The notes: generated by a model from the letters alone, not told the origin. Shown: positions 34,852-44,080, counted from the stretch's first letter. The stretch: DNA of 64,000 nt from Litoribrevibacter albus (GCF_030159995.1 NZ_BSNM01000003.1:248001-312000); one strand, 5' to 3'. Translations and numbers: made by a program.

Positions 34852-35655
34852 ATGTTGTACGAAAGAAGTCCTGCCACAGCAGGCGTCCTATCATTAATTT
34901 ATCCTGGTCTGGGCCATCTTTATGTTGGTCATTTAAACATCGCGTTAGCAATTCAGGTGGCTATTTATGGCTCATTGATTTCGCTCGGGTCTATGGGCTG
35001 GTTATCTTCATTCAATGGCGCTTTGCTCTTCTTCATCACTTTTCTTGCTATCTATCTCTTCTCCATATGGCATTCGGCACGCTTAGCCAAACAGTCAGAT
35101 CAATATTTTCAGCCAAAAGCTTATAACTCCTGGTGGGGCTATATCGGTTTTGTGTTGGCTTGGCAGTTAGGGTTTAGTTATTTGTCATACACCAATACTT
35201 CTTTACTGGGGGTTGAAGTTACGATTGCCAAGAATGCAGCAATGGTACCGGCTATTGATCCTGGGGAATGGGTTTTGATTAACTCCCGCGACAAGCAAGT
35301 TGAGCCGGGTGATGTGGTTGCGTTTTATACCTCAGAGGTTGATATTGTGCCGTCGATCAGTCGTGTAGTGGCTGTAGGCGGGGATCGCGTTTCAATCATT
35401 TATGGTCAGGTTTATCGCAATGGGGAAATTGATATGACCACAAAGGTGCCAGAGGTGCTTCGCCGTATGGATCATTCGATGAGTATGGAAGAGCGGATGG
35501 TTCCACCTGGGCAAATATTTGTGTTAGGTGATTTTCGTGATCAAAGCCAAGACAGTCGCTTCTTCGGGACCATTCCTGAAAAGTTGATGGTCGGTACGGT
35601 AACCGATGTGCTTTTGTCTTTCGATTTTGGTCGATTGGGGCAGTCGGTTCGCTAA
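34852..35655 (+). CDS. Signal peptidase I-like protein lacking catalytic Ser and Lys
   Basis: This 267-residue S26-family protein has hydrophobic N-terminal helices (about 10-50, 55-72, 95-113) and then the catalytic-type fold. Box B, normally SGSMxPT, reads KNAAMVPAI, with Ala130 in place of the nucleophile. Box D, normally VKRVxGLPGD, reads SISRVVAVGGD, with Ser170 in place of the general-base lysine. Box E, GDFRDQSQDSR (226-236), is intact. The fold is kept while chemistry should be lost, so it may be a pseudoenzyme. The normal lepB-rnc neighbourhood is absent, so this is not the housekeeping enzyme. Confidence 0.85.
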   Translation: MLYERSPATAGVLSLIYPGLGHLYVGHLNIALAIQVAIYGSLISLGSMGWLSSFNGALLFFITFLAIYLFSIWHSARLAKQSDQYFQPKAYNSWWGYIGFVLAWQLGFSYLSYTNTSLLGVEVTIAKNAAMVPAIDPGEWVLINSRDKQVEPGDVVAFYTSEVDIVPSISRVVAVGGDRVSIIYGQVYRNGEIDMTTKVPEVLRRMDHSMSMEERMVPPGQIFVLGDFRDQSQDSRFFGTIPEKLMVGTVTDVLLSFDFGRLGQSVR

Positions 35656-35669
35656 TTCAGAGCAAGTTC

Positions 35670-35720
35670 TAATACAAGGTAAGTACTAATACAAGGTAAG
35701 TACTAATACATAGTAAGAAT
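35670..35720 (+). repeat. 17-bp tandem repeat after the signal peptidase-like gene
   Basis: TAATACAAGGTAAGTAC occurs twice exactly (35670-35686, 35687-35703) and once degenerate (35704-35720), between the stop codon and the terminator. Confidence 0.85.
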
Positions 35721-35739
35721 ATATTCTGAGTAAACACTA

Positions 35740-35767
35740 AAAAGGCCCGAATATTTTCGGGCCTTTT
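35740..35767. terminator. Bidirectional terminator between signal peptidase-like gene and trpB
   Basis: AAAAGGCCCGAA / TTCGGGCCTTTT forms a 12-bp stem with a TATT loop and serves both converging genes. Confidence 0.92.
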
Positions 35768-35780
35768 CCATATCAGGGGC

Positions 35781-37016
35781 TTATTTAGTGACGTTCACGC
35801 CATAGGCCTCACCATAGTTTTCAACGACAAAGTCGATGTCTTTATCACCCCGTCCAGAAAGATTCACCAGAATGCTTCTTCCTTTATGATCAGAAGCTAA
35901 CTTTAAGGCATACGCGACCGCGTGAGCTGACTCAATAGCAGGAATAATGCCTTCGTGACGAGAGAGTGCAAAGAAAGCATCAATGGCTTCTTGATCGTTA
36001 ATCACGTCATAGTTAACGCGTCCGGTATCTTTTAAGTAACTGTGTTGAGGACCGACTGACGGGTAATCCAAACCACTGGCAACCGAGTAAACTTCCTGCG
36101 GTTCTCCGTCCTGATCTTTCAGCATGTACGATTTAAATCCATGCATGATGCCCGGTTCACCTTTGAACATGGTCGCAGCATGTTCACCGTCGGTATGTAA
36201 ATCTCGGCCTGCTGGTTCAACGCCCCAAAGATCGACATCCATATCTTCAAGGAAGGCGCTGAAAATGCCCATAGCATTAGATCCACCACCCACACAAGCT
36301 ACAACGTTTTCCGGTAGTTTTCCGGTTTGCTGGAGGAATTGCGCTTTGGCTTCATTGCCAATAATGGATTGGAAATCCCTTACCATCATTGGAAACGGAT
36401 GTGGGCCAACTACTGAGCCAATGGCATACAGTTGGTTAACCGGGTCTTTCAGATAGGCTTCGAACGCGGCATCGACGGCTTCTTTTAAGGTTTTTCGTCC
36501 ATGAGTTGCAGGAATGACTTTGGCCCCCAAAATAGCCATACGAACCACATTTGGATGTTCTTTCTTGATATCTACTTCACCCATGTAGATATCGCATTCC
36601 AGACCGACCAATGCGGCAGCGGTCGCAAGTGCTACACCGTGTTGTCCGGCACCGGTTTCCGCAATGATTTTCTTTTTGCCCATTTTTTTGGCTAAAAGGG
36701 CTTCACCCAAACAGTGGTTGATCTTGTGAGCTCCGGTGTGATTCAGATCTTCACGTTTAAGATAGATATCTGCGCCATATTCGCGGCTTAGATTTTTTGC
36801 GTGGAAAACCGGACTGGGGCGTCCAACATAATGGCGATACAGATCCGCTAATTCATCCCGAAAGCCTTGGTCTTCACGAATCTCAAGATAAGCTTGGGTA
36901 ATTTCATTCATGACGGTTTGTAGCTCTTCAGGGATAAAACTGCCGCCGTAGTCACCAAAATAACCGTCAGCATTCGGTAGGTTGTGGTTAAAGGTGTTGG
37001 TAATAGTATCGCTCAC
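35781..37016 (-). CDS. trpB: Tryptophan synthase beta chain, stand-alone
   Basis: TrpB condenses indole and serine to tryptophan using PLP. The 411-residue protein has the PLP lysine Lys98 in [13 protein letters not shown], catalytic Glu120 in [10 protein letters not shown], and the phosphate loop [19 protein letters not shown] precedes the GTG start. No trpA or other trp gene is adjacent, which is unusual because TrpA normally feeds indole through a shared tunnel. The sequence (for example [14 protein letters not shown]) differs from the common trpBA type, so it may be a second copy using free indole. Confidence 0.93.
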   Translation of the reverse strand: MSDTITNTFNHNLPNADGYFGDYGGSFIPEELQTVMNEITQAYLEIREDQGFRDELADLYRHYVGRPSPVFHAKNLSREYGADIYLKREDLNHTGAHKINHCLGEALLAKKMGKKKIIAETGAGQHGVALATAAALVGLECDIYMGEVDIKKEHPNVVRMAILGAKVIPATHGRKTLKEAVDAAFEAYLKDPVNQLYAIGSVVGPHPFPMMVRDFQSIIGNEAKAQFLQQTGKLPENVVACVGGGSNAMGIFSAFLEDMDVDLWGVEPAGRDLHTDGEHAATMFKGEPGIMHGFKSYMLKDQDGEPQEVYSVASGLDYPSVGPQHSYLKDTGRVNYDVINDQEAIDAFFALSRHEGIIPAIESAHAVAYALKLASDHKGRSILVNLSGRGDKDIDFVVENYGEAYGVNVTK

Positions 37017-37288
37017 GTCTTCCTCCCGCGAAAAATTGATCTCGAAAGTATAAGTGGCTATTGAATCTATACTTTGTTCGAAATCAATGAAGAGATTTGT
37101 AAATAATTGACTGGTTAATCAGACCGTGGTTTCTTAAATAAGAACAATACCTTAAAGTTGTGTATTGTGTCAGGTGTTTCTTTGTATCAGGGAACCTTGA
37201 GGTGGCTGCTATAGTTGTTTAATTCGTTTGTTTCGAATGATCAGCAAGCCCCAAATTACCATCCTGCTCATCCTAGGTGCTTTCATCC

Positions 37289-38080
37289 ATGTATCGACAG
37301 TCTTTTGGAATTAGCTTACAGCCTCTCTCTTCTTCAGGCTTTTTGTTTCTTTGTTTTTTTCTAGGTTTGTTTTGTGCGTCTGTCTCATGGGCTGAGCCAA
37401 AGAACATTATTTTCTATGAAGACAATGCGCCTTTCAGTTATCAGCTAAATTCGGAACCAGAAGGTTTATGGGTGAGGCTGGTGCGTGACATTCTGGATGA
37501 CATGAAGATTCCATACAGATTCAGTATGTATCCCTTTAAGCGTGCCTTGCATTCTGCTAAAGCGGGAGAGGGTGTCGTCGTTGGTATCGTTAAGAATGAT
37601 GAGCGGCTTGAGCTGTTGGACCATTCGGAGCCCTTTTATGTTGAACGCAACTTACTTTGGGTGAGGGAAGGTCAGTCATTTAACTTTAAGGATATAGCTG
37701 ATTTATCCGGCTTGGTCTTGGGTATTAAACTTGGATGGAGCTACGGTGATGATTTTGACCGTGCCAAGCATGAGAAAAAATTCCAGGCTATCGATGGAAA
37801 CGTTAAGAAGTTGTATGCCTTATTGGACGCCAAACGTTTGGATGCACTGGTGGATAATGACTTGGCCGCACCGAAAAATATTGCTTCTTTAAACCTTACC
37901 AACAAGTTTGAAAGTCTACCTGAACCTCTGCTTCTGGCGAATATTTATCTGGCTCTTAAGCGAGATAGTGATCCCCAGTTTTTAATAGATTTTAATCGCA
38001 GTCTTACCAAACTTCGGAAACAGGGGCGACTGGCTGAGATTCAAACGGCCTTTCGTAAAACGTATATGGAATCTTTCTGA
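37289..38080 (+). CDS. Orphan periplasmic solute-binding protein, family 3-like
   Basis: A signal peptide (about 1-36, ending VSWAEP) is followed by the family 3-like pattern KNIIFYEDNAPFSYQL, the motif MYPFKRALHSA and LGIKLGWSYGDDFD. The mature protein has about 230 residues. ATG at 37289 is chosen; GTG at 37277 in frame is possible, since AGG lies before both. No transporter is adjacent. It is convergent with an AraC gene, one base apart. Confidence 0.8.
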   Translation: MYRQSFGISLQPLSSSGFLFLCFFLGLFCASVSWAEPKNIIFYEDNAPFSYQLNSEPEGLWVRLVRDILDDMKIPYRFSMYPFKRALHSAKAGEGVVVGIVKNDERLELLDHSEPFYVERNLLWVREGQSFNFKDIADLSGLVLGIKLGWSYGDDFDRAKHEKKFQAIDGNVKKLYALLDAKRLDALVDNDLAAPKNIASLNLTNKFESLPEPLLLANIYLALKRDSDPQFLIDFNRSLTKLRKQGRLAEIQTAFRKTYMESF

Positions 38081-38081
38081 G

Positions 38082-39089
38082 TTAACTCTGTTTTCGATAG
38101 GCGCCAGGATTTAAATTTGTCCATCGTTTGAATGCTTTATAAAACGCGCTGTTATCTGTGAAGCCAAGCAGCTCAGCAATTTCGCTCAGCGGTAATTTTG
38201 TTTCTTCCAAATAGTGTCGGGCCAAGCGTTCTCTGACATTGTCCAACACTGTTTGAAAACAGGTATCTTCTTCTGCGAGTCGTCGTTGCAGGCTTTTTTC
38301 ACTCATGTTCAAACATTGCGCTATATGCGGGCGCGTCACATGGCTGGAGCTTAATCGATGCTCGATGAGCTGAGCTACCTTGTGGCGAATATTGCGAACC
38401 TGGCCCAACTCACCTAATCGTTGCTTGGCGTGTTCTTCATGCATGGTGCAAAGCTCTTCATCTGCTTCCAGGAGCGGCAGCGACAGTGCATCATCGCTTA
38501 TCAAAATGCCATCGAAGGTTTGCCCGTAGTTAGGGGCTGCTCCAAACAGGCGGAGGTATTCACTTTCATCATTGGTTTGAGGTCGTTGGAAAGAAACTTC
38601 TATCGGCATAATTTCTTCCCCCGTGGTCCAGCGGGCAAATGCGATCAACGCGGCAAAAACCGCATCAATTTGATGATAGTAAAACGGCAAGGAATCGGGC
38701 TTTTGATGGTAGATGAGCCAGGTTCCTTTCTTGGTTGGGAGTTTTTGAAAAATCCCGCCGTCACTGATTAACCGTTGGTACTGATTTAGCTTGTCCAGAG
38801 CTGAACCCAGTGTTGCAGAGTTCATCAAGGTGTATCCGACAATATGGAAGGTGCCAGGTCGGACTTGTTCCCCAAAATGTAATCCGAAAAACGGATTGTT
38901 CGAATGCTCAATACAGGCACCCCAGAGCTGAACGGTTTGATCCATCGACAAGCGTTTTTTTGTAGAGAAGTCTTCTGAAGTGAGTTGAGCGCGTTGAAGA
39001 ATCTCTTTCTGAGCGTCTTTATCTCGACCGCTGTACTCCAGAATACTCTTTGCCCAATTGGAGGAGACGGTGATGCTGTGCTGTGTCAT
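38082..39089 (-). CDS. AraC-family transcriptional regulator
   Basis: The 335-residue protein has an N-terminal 'arabinose-binding' type domain (PF12625, about 20-200) and a C-terminal AraC helix-turn-helix pair (about 235-332: LNMSEKSLQRRLAEE, ETKLPLSEIAELLGFTDNSAFYKAFKRWTN in pieces). It is divergent from the FAD dehydrogenase and ThDP enzyme genes, with 143 bases between the starts, and is probably their activator. The inducer is unknown. Confidence 0.92.
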   Translation of the reverse strand: MTQHSITVSSNWAKSILEYSGRDKDAQKEILQRAQLTSEDFSTKKRLSMDQTVQLWGACIEHSNNPFFGLHFGEQVRPGTFHIVGYTLMNSATLGSALDKLNQYQRLISDGGIFQKLPTKKGTWLIYHQKPDSLPFYYHQIDAVFAALIAFARWTTGEEIMPIEVSFQRPQTNDESEYLRLFGAAPNYGQTFDGILISDDALSLPLLEADEELCTMHEEHAKQRLGELGQVRNIRHKVAQLIEHRLSSSHVTRPHIAQCLNMSEKSLQRRLAEEDTCFQTVLDNVRERLARHYLEETKLPLSEIAELLGFTDNSAFYKAFKRWTNLNPGAYRKQS

Positions 39090-39232
39090 GAATGGCCTCG
39101 TTGAACTCTTATTCTTATGGGGGCTGTCCTCTCAGGACAAAAACCTAGACCTTGCTGATCAATGAGCATACCAAGTTGGTCAATTAATCTACTGAACTGA
39201 ATCAATGAATTGCATCTTGATGAGGTGAAAAA

Positions 39233-40843
39233 ATGACCAATGAGTATCAGTGCGATGCCGTAATTGTTGGCGGAGGTGTTGCGGGAATCACCGCTGCTAT
39301 TGAATTGTTGGATGCCAATCAACAGGTGATTTTGCTTGATCGTGATACGGAGGCCAACTTTGGTGGCCTGGCCAAAGAGTCCTTTGGTGGGATGTTCATG
39401 GTGAACACGCCAGAGCAACGTAGAACTGGCATTAAGGATTCCCCTGAGCTCGCTTTGCATGACTGGCTGCATTTTGCTGAGTTTGACCCAGAGGATAAAT
39501 GGCCAAGAGCTTGGGCCGAATGCTATGTACACGAATCCCTCGAAATGATTTATCACTGGCTGAAAGATCGTGGCGTTCGATTTTTCCCCGTTGTGCACTG
39601 GGTTGAGCGTGGTTTGTACACGCCGGGTAATTCGGTGCCGCGCTTTCATATGGTCTGGGGAACCGGGCATGGGCTGATTACGGCCTTAATCGATCATTTA
39701 ATTTCTCATCCAAACGTTCAGAACTTGCGCTGTCTTTTTGAGCATCGGGTGGATGACGTTCTGTTAAAAGGTGGTCGAGTGGTGGGCTGTGTCGGGCTTG
39801 ATGAAACCCACTGCCAGCAATTCCAAATCCTGGCTGATAATACGGTGGTGGCAACGGGTGGCATCAACGGTTGTCTGGAAAAGGTACGACAGCATTGGGA
39901 CAGCGAGTGGCAATCGGCTCCTGAGACCATTTTGAACGGCTCTCATCATTACTCTGACGGGCGATTGCATGAGGCGGTTTCACATCATGGTGCCAGGGTG
40001 ACTCATTTGGATCGCCAGTGGAATTACGCGGCGGGAGTGCATCATCCTCGCCCGAAACGTGATAACCACGGCTTGAGTCTAGTGCCTTGTCCTTCCGCGC
40101 TTTGGGTTAATGCATTAGGAGAACGAATAGGCCCTGAGCCTATGGTTACAGGCTTTGATACCCGTCGCTTGGTTACTCAGGTCTGCCAACAACCGGGGCA
40201 GTTCAGTTGGCAGATCCTGAACAAAAAGATCGCCATAAAAGAACTGGCTGTGTCGGGTTCCGAATTTAATGACGCCATCAAAAATAAAGACCTGTTGGCC
40301 TTTCTCAAAATGGCGGTGATGGGCAATGAATCTTTGGTGGATGATCTAACCCGCCACTGCTCGGACTTTGTGATGGCTGATTCGTTGGAAGAATTGGTGG
40401 AAAAAATCAACCAGCAGAACCAGGGCTTTTCAATGGATCTATCGACGCTCAACGACGAGCTTCAGACCTACGACCAGATGATCGATCGGGGAAAAACCTA
40501 TCTCAATGATGATCAGTTACGTCGGATTGCTCAGCTCAGACATTACCGGGGTAATCGTTTAAGAACCTGCAAGTATCAGAAGATTCTAGACCCCAAAGCC
40601 GGGCCTTTAATTGCTATTCGAGAGTTTATTCTCAGTCGTAAAAGCCTTGGTGGCCTGCAAACGAATTTAAAGAGTCAGGTATTGAATCACCAAGGAGAGG
40701 TTATCCCTGGCTTGTATGCCGCAGGTGAAGCGTCAGGCTTCGGTGGTGGCGGTATTCACGGTAAACGTACCTTGGAAGGCACCTTTCTCGGAGGATGCAT
40801 TTTAACCGCTCGTAAATCAGCTCAAGCCATTGTGAACGGCTAG
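39233..40843 (+). CDS. FAD-dependent dehydrogenase (KstD/fumarate reductase-like flavoprotein)
   Basis: The 536-residue flavoprotein has the dinucleotide motif VIVGGGVAGITAAIELL near the N-terminus, LLDRDTEANFGGLAKES, and a C-terminal FAD site GLYAAGEASGFGGGGIHGKRTLEG. The layout is that of COG3573/FAD_binding_2 proteins related to 3-ketosteroid dehydrogenase. The substrate is not known; ring ketones or steroid-like molecules are possible. GAGGTG precedes the ATG. It pairs with the next gene for a ThDP enzyme and is divergent from an AraC gene. Confidence 0.88.
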   Translation: MTNEYQCDAVIVGGGVAGITAAIELLDANQQVILLDRDTEANFGGLAKESFGGMFMVNTPEQRRTGIKDSPELALHDWLHFAEFDPEDKWPRAWAECYVHESLEMIYHWLKDRGVRFFPVVHWVERGLYTPGNSVPRFHMVWGTGHGLITALIDHLISHPNVQNLRCLFEHRVDDVLLKGGRVVGCVGLDETHCQQFQILADNTVVATGGINGCLEKVRQHWDSEWQSAPETILNGSHHYSDGRLHEAVSHHGARVTHLDRQWNYAAGVHHPRPKRDNHGLSLVPCPSALWVNALGERIGPEPMVTGFDTRRLVTQVCQQPGQFSWQILNKKIAIKELAVSGSEFNDAIKNKDLLAFLKMAVMGNESLVDDLTRHCSDFVMADSLEELVEKINQQNQGFSMDLSTLNDELQTYDQMIDRGKTYLNDDQLRRIAQLRHYRGNRLRTCKYQKILDPKAGPLIAIREFILSRKSLGGLQTNLKSQVLNHQGEVIPGLYAAGEASGFGGGGIHGKRTLEGTFLGGCILTARKSAQAIVNG

Positions 40844-40917
40844 AGCAACAAAAAATCAGAGTGATCAAAAGCATTTAACAACAGACGCAGTATTGAATTT
40901 GGCTCAGGCAAAAAATA

Positions 40918-40943
40918 CGGGCTGAAGATGCGGGCTGAAGTTA
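40918..40943 (+). repeat. 13-bp direct duplication upstream of the ThDP enzyme gene
   Basis: CGGGCTGAAGATG (40918-40930) is followed at once by CGGGCTGAAGTTA (40931-40943), 40 bases before the next start codon. Confidence 0.6.
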
Positions 40944-40984
40944 TGGGCAGAACCTGTAGCAGCATAGAATTCTAGGAGTCGACA

Positions 40985-42703
40985 ATGAAAAAAACAGGCG
41001 CGTGGTTGGCAAGGTATGCCATGGAACAAATCGGGATCAGACATACCTTTGGTATCCCGGGAGTCCACAATACAGAGCTGTACGATGAATTAAATAAATC
41101 CGATCAGATAGAGCCTATTTTGGTCTGTCATGAAGGGGGCGGAGCCTTTATGGCCGATGCGGTGAGTCGCGTGTCGGATTCCATTGGTGCGCTTGTGATC
41201 GTTCCCGCTGCTGGCGTGGCTTACGCAGCAGCGGGAATTGGTGAAGCCTTTCTTGACGGTATTCCAATGTTAGTGATTTGTGGTGGTGTCAGAACCGATC
41301 TCGAATACGGTAATCAGTTACATCAGATGGATCAGCACAGTTTTATCGGTGCGTTTTGTAAGAAGACGTACTTAATTGAAGATCACAAAGACATTCTTCC
41401 CACATTTTATGACGCCTATGAAGTCGCCACTCGTGGTGAACCCGGGCCTGTGTTTATCGAAATTCCGGTAAATGTTCAGTTATTTTCTGGCGACGTGGAT
41501 TCGATTTTCCCTTACGAATCCAAAAAGGTAGTGCCAGCCGTCGATGATCAGGCGTTGGAACAAGCGATCTCTTTGATTGAGGCGTCTGAGCGTCCTTGCA
41601 TCTTTGCCGGCTGGGGTGCGGTGAATGCCAGTGATGAGCTGATTGAATTGGCGGAAATGCTGAATGCGCCTATTGCTACTACGCTGCAGGGGTTGAGTGT
41701 TGTTCCTCATGATCATCCGTTGCATGCCGGGTTTAGTTTTGGTCCTGCTTCTGTTCCGGCTGCTCAGCGGGCGTTTGAACAGTGTGATTGTTTGATAGCG
41801 ATAGGGACTAAATTTTCAGAAATCGCGACGGGAAGCTTTGGGGTTAATCCACCCGATAAATTGATTCACATTGATATTAGCCCGGAATCTATTGGTGTGA
41901 ACTTTCAACCGAGTGTGGCCTTGGTAGCGGATGCACAAGACGCGCTTTCCAAAATGACTAAGTTGATTCGGAGAAAGTCGATTTCCGATGTTGCCGGTTT
42001 GATTCACAACCAGAAGCAAGGGTATTTAAAAGAGTGGTTGGCGCATGATTCTCAAGGCAAGGTAAACCCGGCGGCGTTTTTTCAGGATCTAAGGCAGCAA
42101 CTCCCAAGAGAGGCTATTACGGTGGTGGATGATGGTAACCATACCTATCTTGCCGCTGAATTAATGCCGATTTATGGGCCGAAGCGTTTCATTTCCCCGA
42201 CCGACTTCAATTGCATGGGCTACAGCGTACCGGCGGCAATTGGCGCCAAATTGAGTCACCCTGATCAGGATGTAATCGCTATTGTTGGTGACGGTTGCTT
42301 TGCTATGACCTGCATGGAAATCTCCACCGCTACGGCGTTAGGGCTGGGGGTGGTTTACTTTGTGTTTAATGATGGTGAGTTATCCCAGATTGCTCAGGCG
42401 CAAGAAATCCCTTACAACCGAAAACCCTGTACAAGCTTAAACAGAATTAACTTTGAAGGAGTGGCCTTAGCCGTAGGAGCGGAGTATGTCTGTCTGGAGG
42501 ATCATCACGTGATGAATTCGGCTATTGCCAGAGCATTAACATCGGCTCGTTCCGGGAAGCCTGTGATAGTGGATGTGAAGGTTGATTACTCAAAGAAAAC
42601 CGCGTTTACTCAAGGAGCGGTTAAAACCAACTTTAAGCGATTTGATTTTAAAACGAAGTTGAGAATTGGCAGTCGGGCTCTAAAGCGAAAGATCACTGGA
42701 TAA
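40985..42703 (+). CDS. Thiamine diphosphate-dependent enzyme (acetolactate synthase-like)
   Basis: The 572-residue enzyme has three ThDP domains: the Pyr domain (1-170) with catalytic Glu in LVCHEGGGAFMADA, the central domain (about 190-330) and the PP domain (370-540) with IVGDGCFAMTCMEIS...NDG binding ThDP-Mg. It differs from IlvB/IlvI in its neighbourhood: there is no small regulatory subunit, and it follows an FAD dehydrogenase under an AraC regulator. A lyase or hydrolase acting on the oxidised product of that dehydrogenase (as in cyclohexane-1,2-dione hydrolase) is an inference. AGGAG precedes the ATG. Confidence 0.88.
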   Translation: MKKTGAWLARYAMEQIGIRHTFGIPGVHNTELYDELNKSDQIEPILVCHEGGGAFMADAVSRVSDSIGALVIVPAAGVAYAAAGIGEAFLDGIPMLVICGGVRTDLEYGNQLHQMDQHSFIGAFCKKTYLIEDHKDILPTFYDAYEVATRGEPGPVFIEIPVNVQLFSGDVDSIFPYESKKVVPAVDDQALEQAISLIEASERPCIFAGWGAVNASDELIELAEMLNAPIATTLQGLSVVPHDHPLHAGFSFGPASVPAAQRAFEQCDCLIAIGTKFSEIATGSFGVNPPDKLIHIDISPESIGVNFQPSVALVADAQDALSKMTKLIRRKSISDVAGLIHNQKQGYLKEWLAHDSQGKVNPAAFFQDLRQQLPREAITVVDDGNHTYLAAELMPIYGPKRFISPTDFNCMGYSVPAAIGAKLSHPDQDVIAIVGDGCFAMTCMEISTATALGLGVVYFVFNDGELSQIAQAQEIPYNRKPCTSLNRINFEGVALAVGAEYVCLEDHHVMNSAIARALTSARSGKPVIVDVKVDYSKKTAFTQGAVKTNFKRFDFKTKLRIGSRALKRKITG

Positions 42704-42827
42704 TTTATTTATGGCTTATGGTTAGACAGAAAAATGGGCTGATGGCTTCTCTGTCCTTTTTTTCTGATATTACGCTGGCACCTCGAATTTTCCTGCTATG
42801 GTTATGGAGAATACGAGGTGAGTCAGC

Positions 42828-43574
42828 ATGTTTGGCCGTTTTATTTTCTTCCTGATTTTTTCGTTAAGTATTGAGGTTTCAGCGAACGAAACCGATACGA
42901 ATTGGGTCATTGTTACGGGGTCGGATTTTCCGCCTTACACTGACCTTGATTATCCCGAAGGGGGATTGTTGATTAAACTTTTCCATATCGTGATGGAGGA
43001 GTTGCCGGGCAATTATGAAATCAAGTGGTTGCCTTGGCGCCGGGGGTATCTGGAAACCATTGAAGGAACGTATGTGGGTACCTTTCCTTATGTTCATACG
43101 CCCGAACGAGCTAGACACTTATTGTATTCGGAAGCGATCATTGGTGTTGAAGAACGTTTTTTTTCCCGGGCGAATGAATCACGCGACTTTAATAACATCG
43201 AGAACTACAAAAACATCGTTACCTGTAAGCCGGTGGGTTATAACCTGAATGCAATTCAGCCTTTTGTGGACAAGGGGCATATCTCTTTACGCTGGGCGGA
43301 TAACTTGGATACTTGTTTTTTGCAGCTGAGTCAGGGGCGGGTTGATCTCGTGGACATGGATAAATACGTGGGGTTTGCGTCGATAAAAAAAGCAGGGCTT
43401 AAACCAATGAATTTTAAAATGCATGAACGAATTTTACTGACACAGAGCATGCACCTATTGGTATCGAAGAAGCACCCAAGAGGAAAAGAATTCCTGGATG
43501 CCTTCAACAAAGCACTTCTAACGGTAAGAGAGTCAAAAGTCTATCGAGACCTACTGAATGAGTATTTACGTTAG
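42828..43574 (+). CDS. Orphan periplasmic solute-binding protein, family 3-like
   Basis: A signal peptide (1-19, ending VSANE) is followed by WVIVTGSDFPPYTDLDYPEGG, the motif LPWRRGYLETI at about 63-73, and a C-terminal KVYRDLLNEYLR. It is 248 residues long and lies alone, 124 bases after the ThDP enzyme gene, ending close to a convergent peroxiredoxin gene. A GAGGTGAG site precedes the ATG. No ABC permease is near. It may sense or bind a substrate for the AraC-linked enzymes, but this is a guess from position. Confidence 0.8.
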   Translation: MFGRFIFFLIFSLSIEVSANETDTNWVIVTGSDFPPYTDLDYPEGGLLIKLFHIVMEELPGNYEIKWLPWRRGYLETIEGTYVGTFPYVHTPERARHLLYSEAIIGVEERFFSRANESRDFNNIENYKNIVTCKPVGYNLNAIQPFVDKGHISLRWADNLDTCFLQLSQGRVDLVDMDKYVGFASIKKAGLKPMNFKMHERILLTQSMHLLVSKKHPRGKEFLDAFNKALLTVRESKVYRDLLNEYLR

Positions 43575-43583
43575 CTCGTGTGT

Positions 43584-44057
43584 TTACAGTAGAGCCAGCA
43601 TGGCTTCTGCTTTACTGACTTCAAAGGTTTTAGGTGGCTCTACGTTTAATTGGGTGACCCGGCCATCATCCACCAACATGGCATACCGTTGAGAGCGTAC
43701 TCCGCCAAAGCTGCCGGTATCCATATCTAATCCAATGGCTTTCGTAAACGTACCGTCACCATCAGCGAGCATGATCAGTTCTTCGGCATTATGTGTTTTG
43801 CCCCAGGCAGTCATAACAAAGGCATCGTTGACTGCCAGGCAAATAATACTGTCTACGCCTTTTGCTTTAAGTTTATCGGCCAACGTAACATAACCTGGTA
43901 AGTGCTCTTCAGAACAGGTGGGCGTAAACGCGCCAGGGACGGCAAAAAGCACTACTTTCTTTCCTGCAAACAGCTCGTCCGTGGTTGGATTCTTCATTCC
44001 TTCATTCGTAAGTAATTGGAAGGTACAGTCTGGCAGTGTGTCTCCACGTTGAATCAT
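43584..44057 (-). CDS. Peroxiredoxin, Prx5 type
   Basis: This 157-residue thiol peroxidase carries the peroxidatic Cys48 in VPGAFTPTCSEEHLPGY, the Prx5 (AhpC/TSA, redoxin) signature. The bacterial Prx5 group reduces peroxides using glutathione/glutaredoxin. RSQRYAMLVDDG and LNVEPP are typical. There is no glutaredoxin fusion. AGGAC precedes the ATG. A 16-bp tandem repeat lies directly upstream in the promoter region. Confidence 0.94.
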   Translation of the reverse strand: MIQRGDTLPDCTFQLLTNEGMKNPTTDELFAGKKVVLFAVPGAFTPTCSEEHLPGYVTLADKLKAKGVDSIICLAVNDAFVMTAWGKTHNAEELIMLADGDGTFTKAIGLDMDTGSFGGVRSQRYAMLVDDGRVTQLNVEPPKTFEVSKAEAMLALL

Positions 44058-44080
44058 GAGTTCGTCCTTTTCATGGAATT

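Noticed and set aside
39086-39670. 194-residue minus-strand open frame opposite the FAD dehydrogenase gene
   Set aside because: The plus-strand frame carries clear FAD motifs; the antisense frame has no recognisable domain and no ribosome-binding site.
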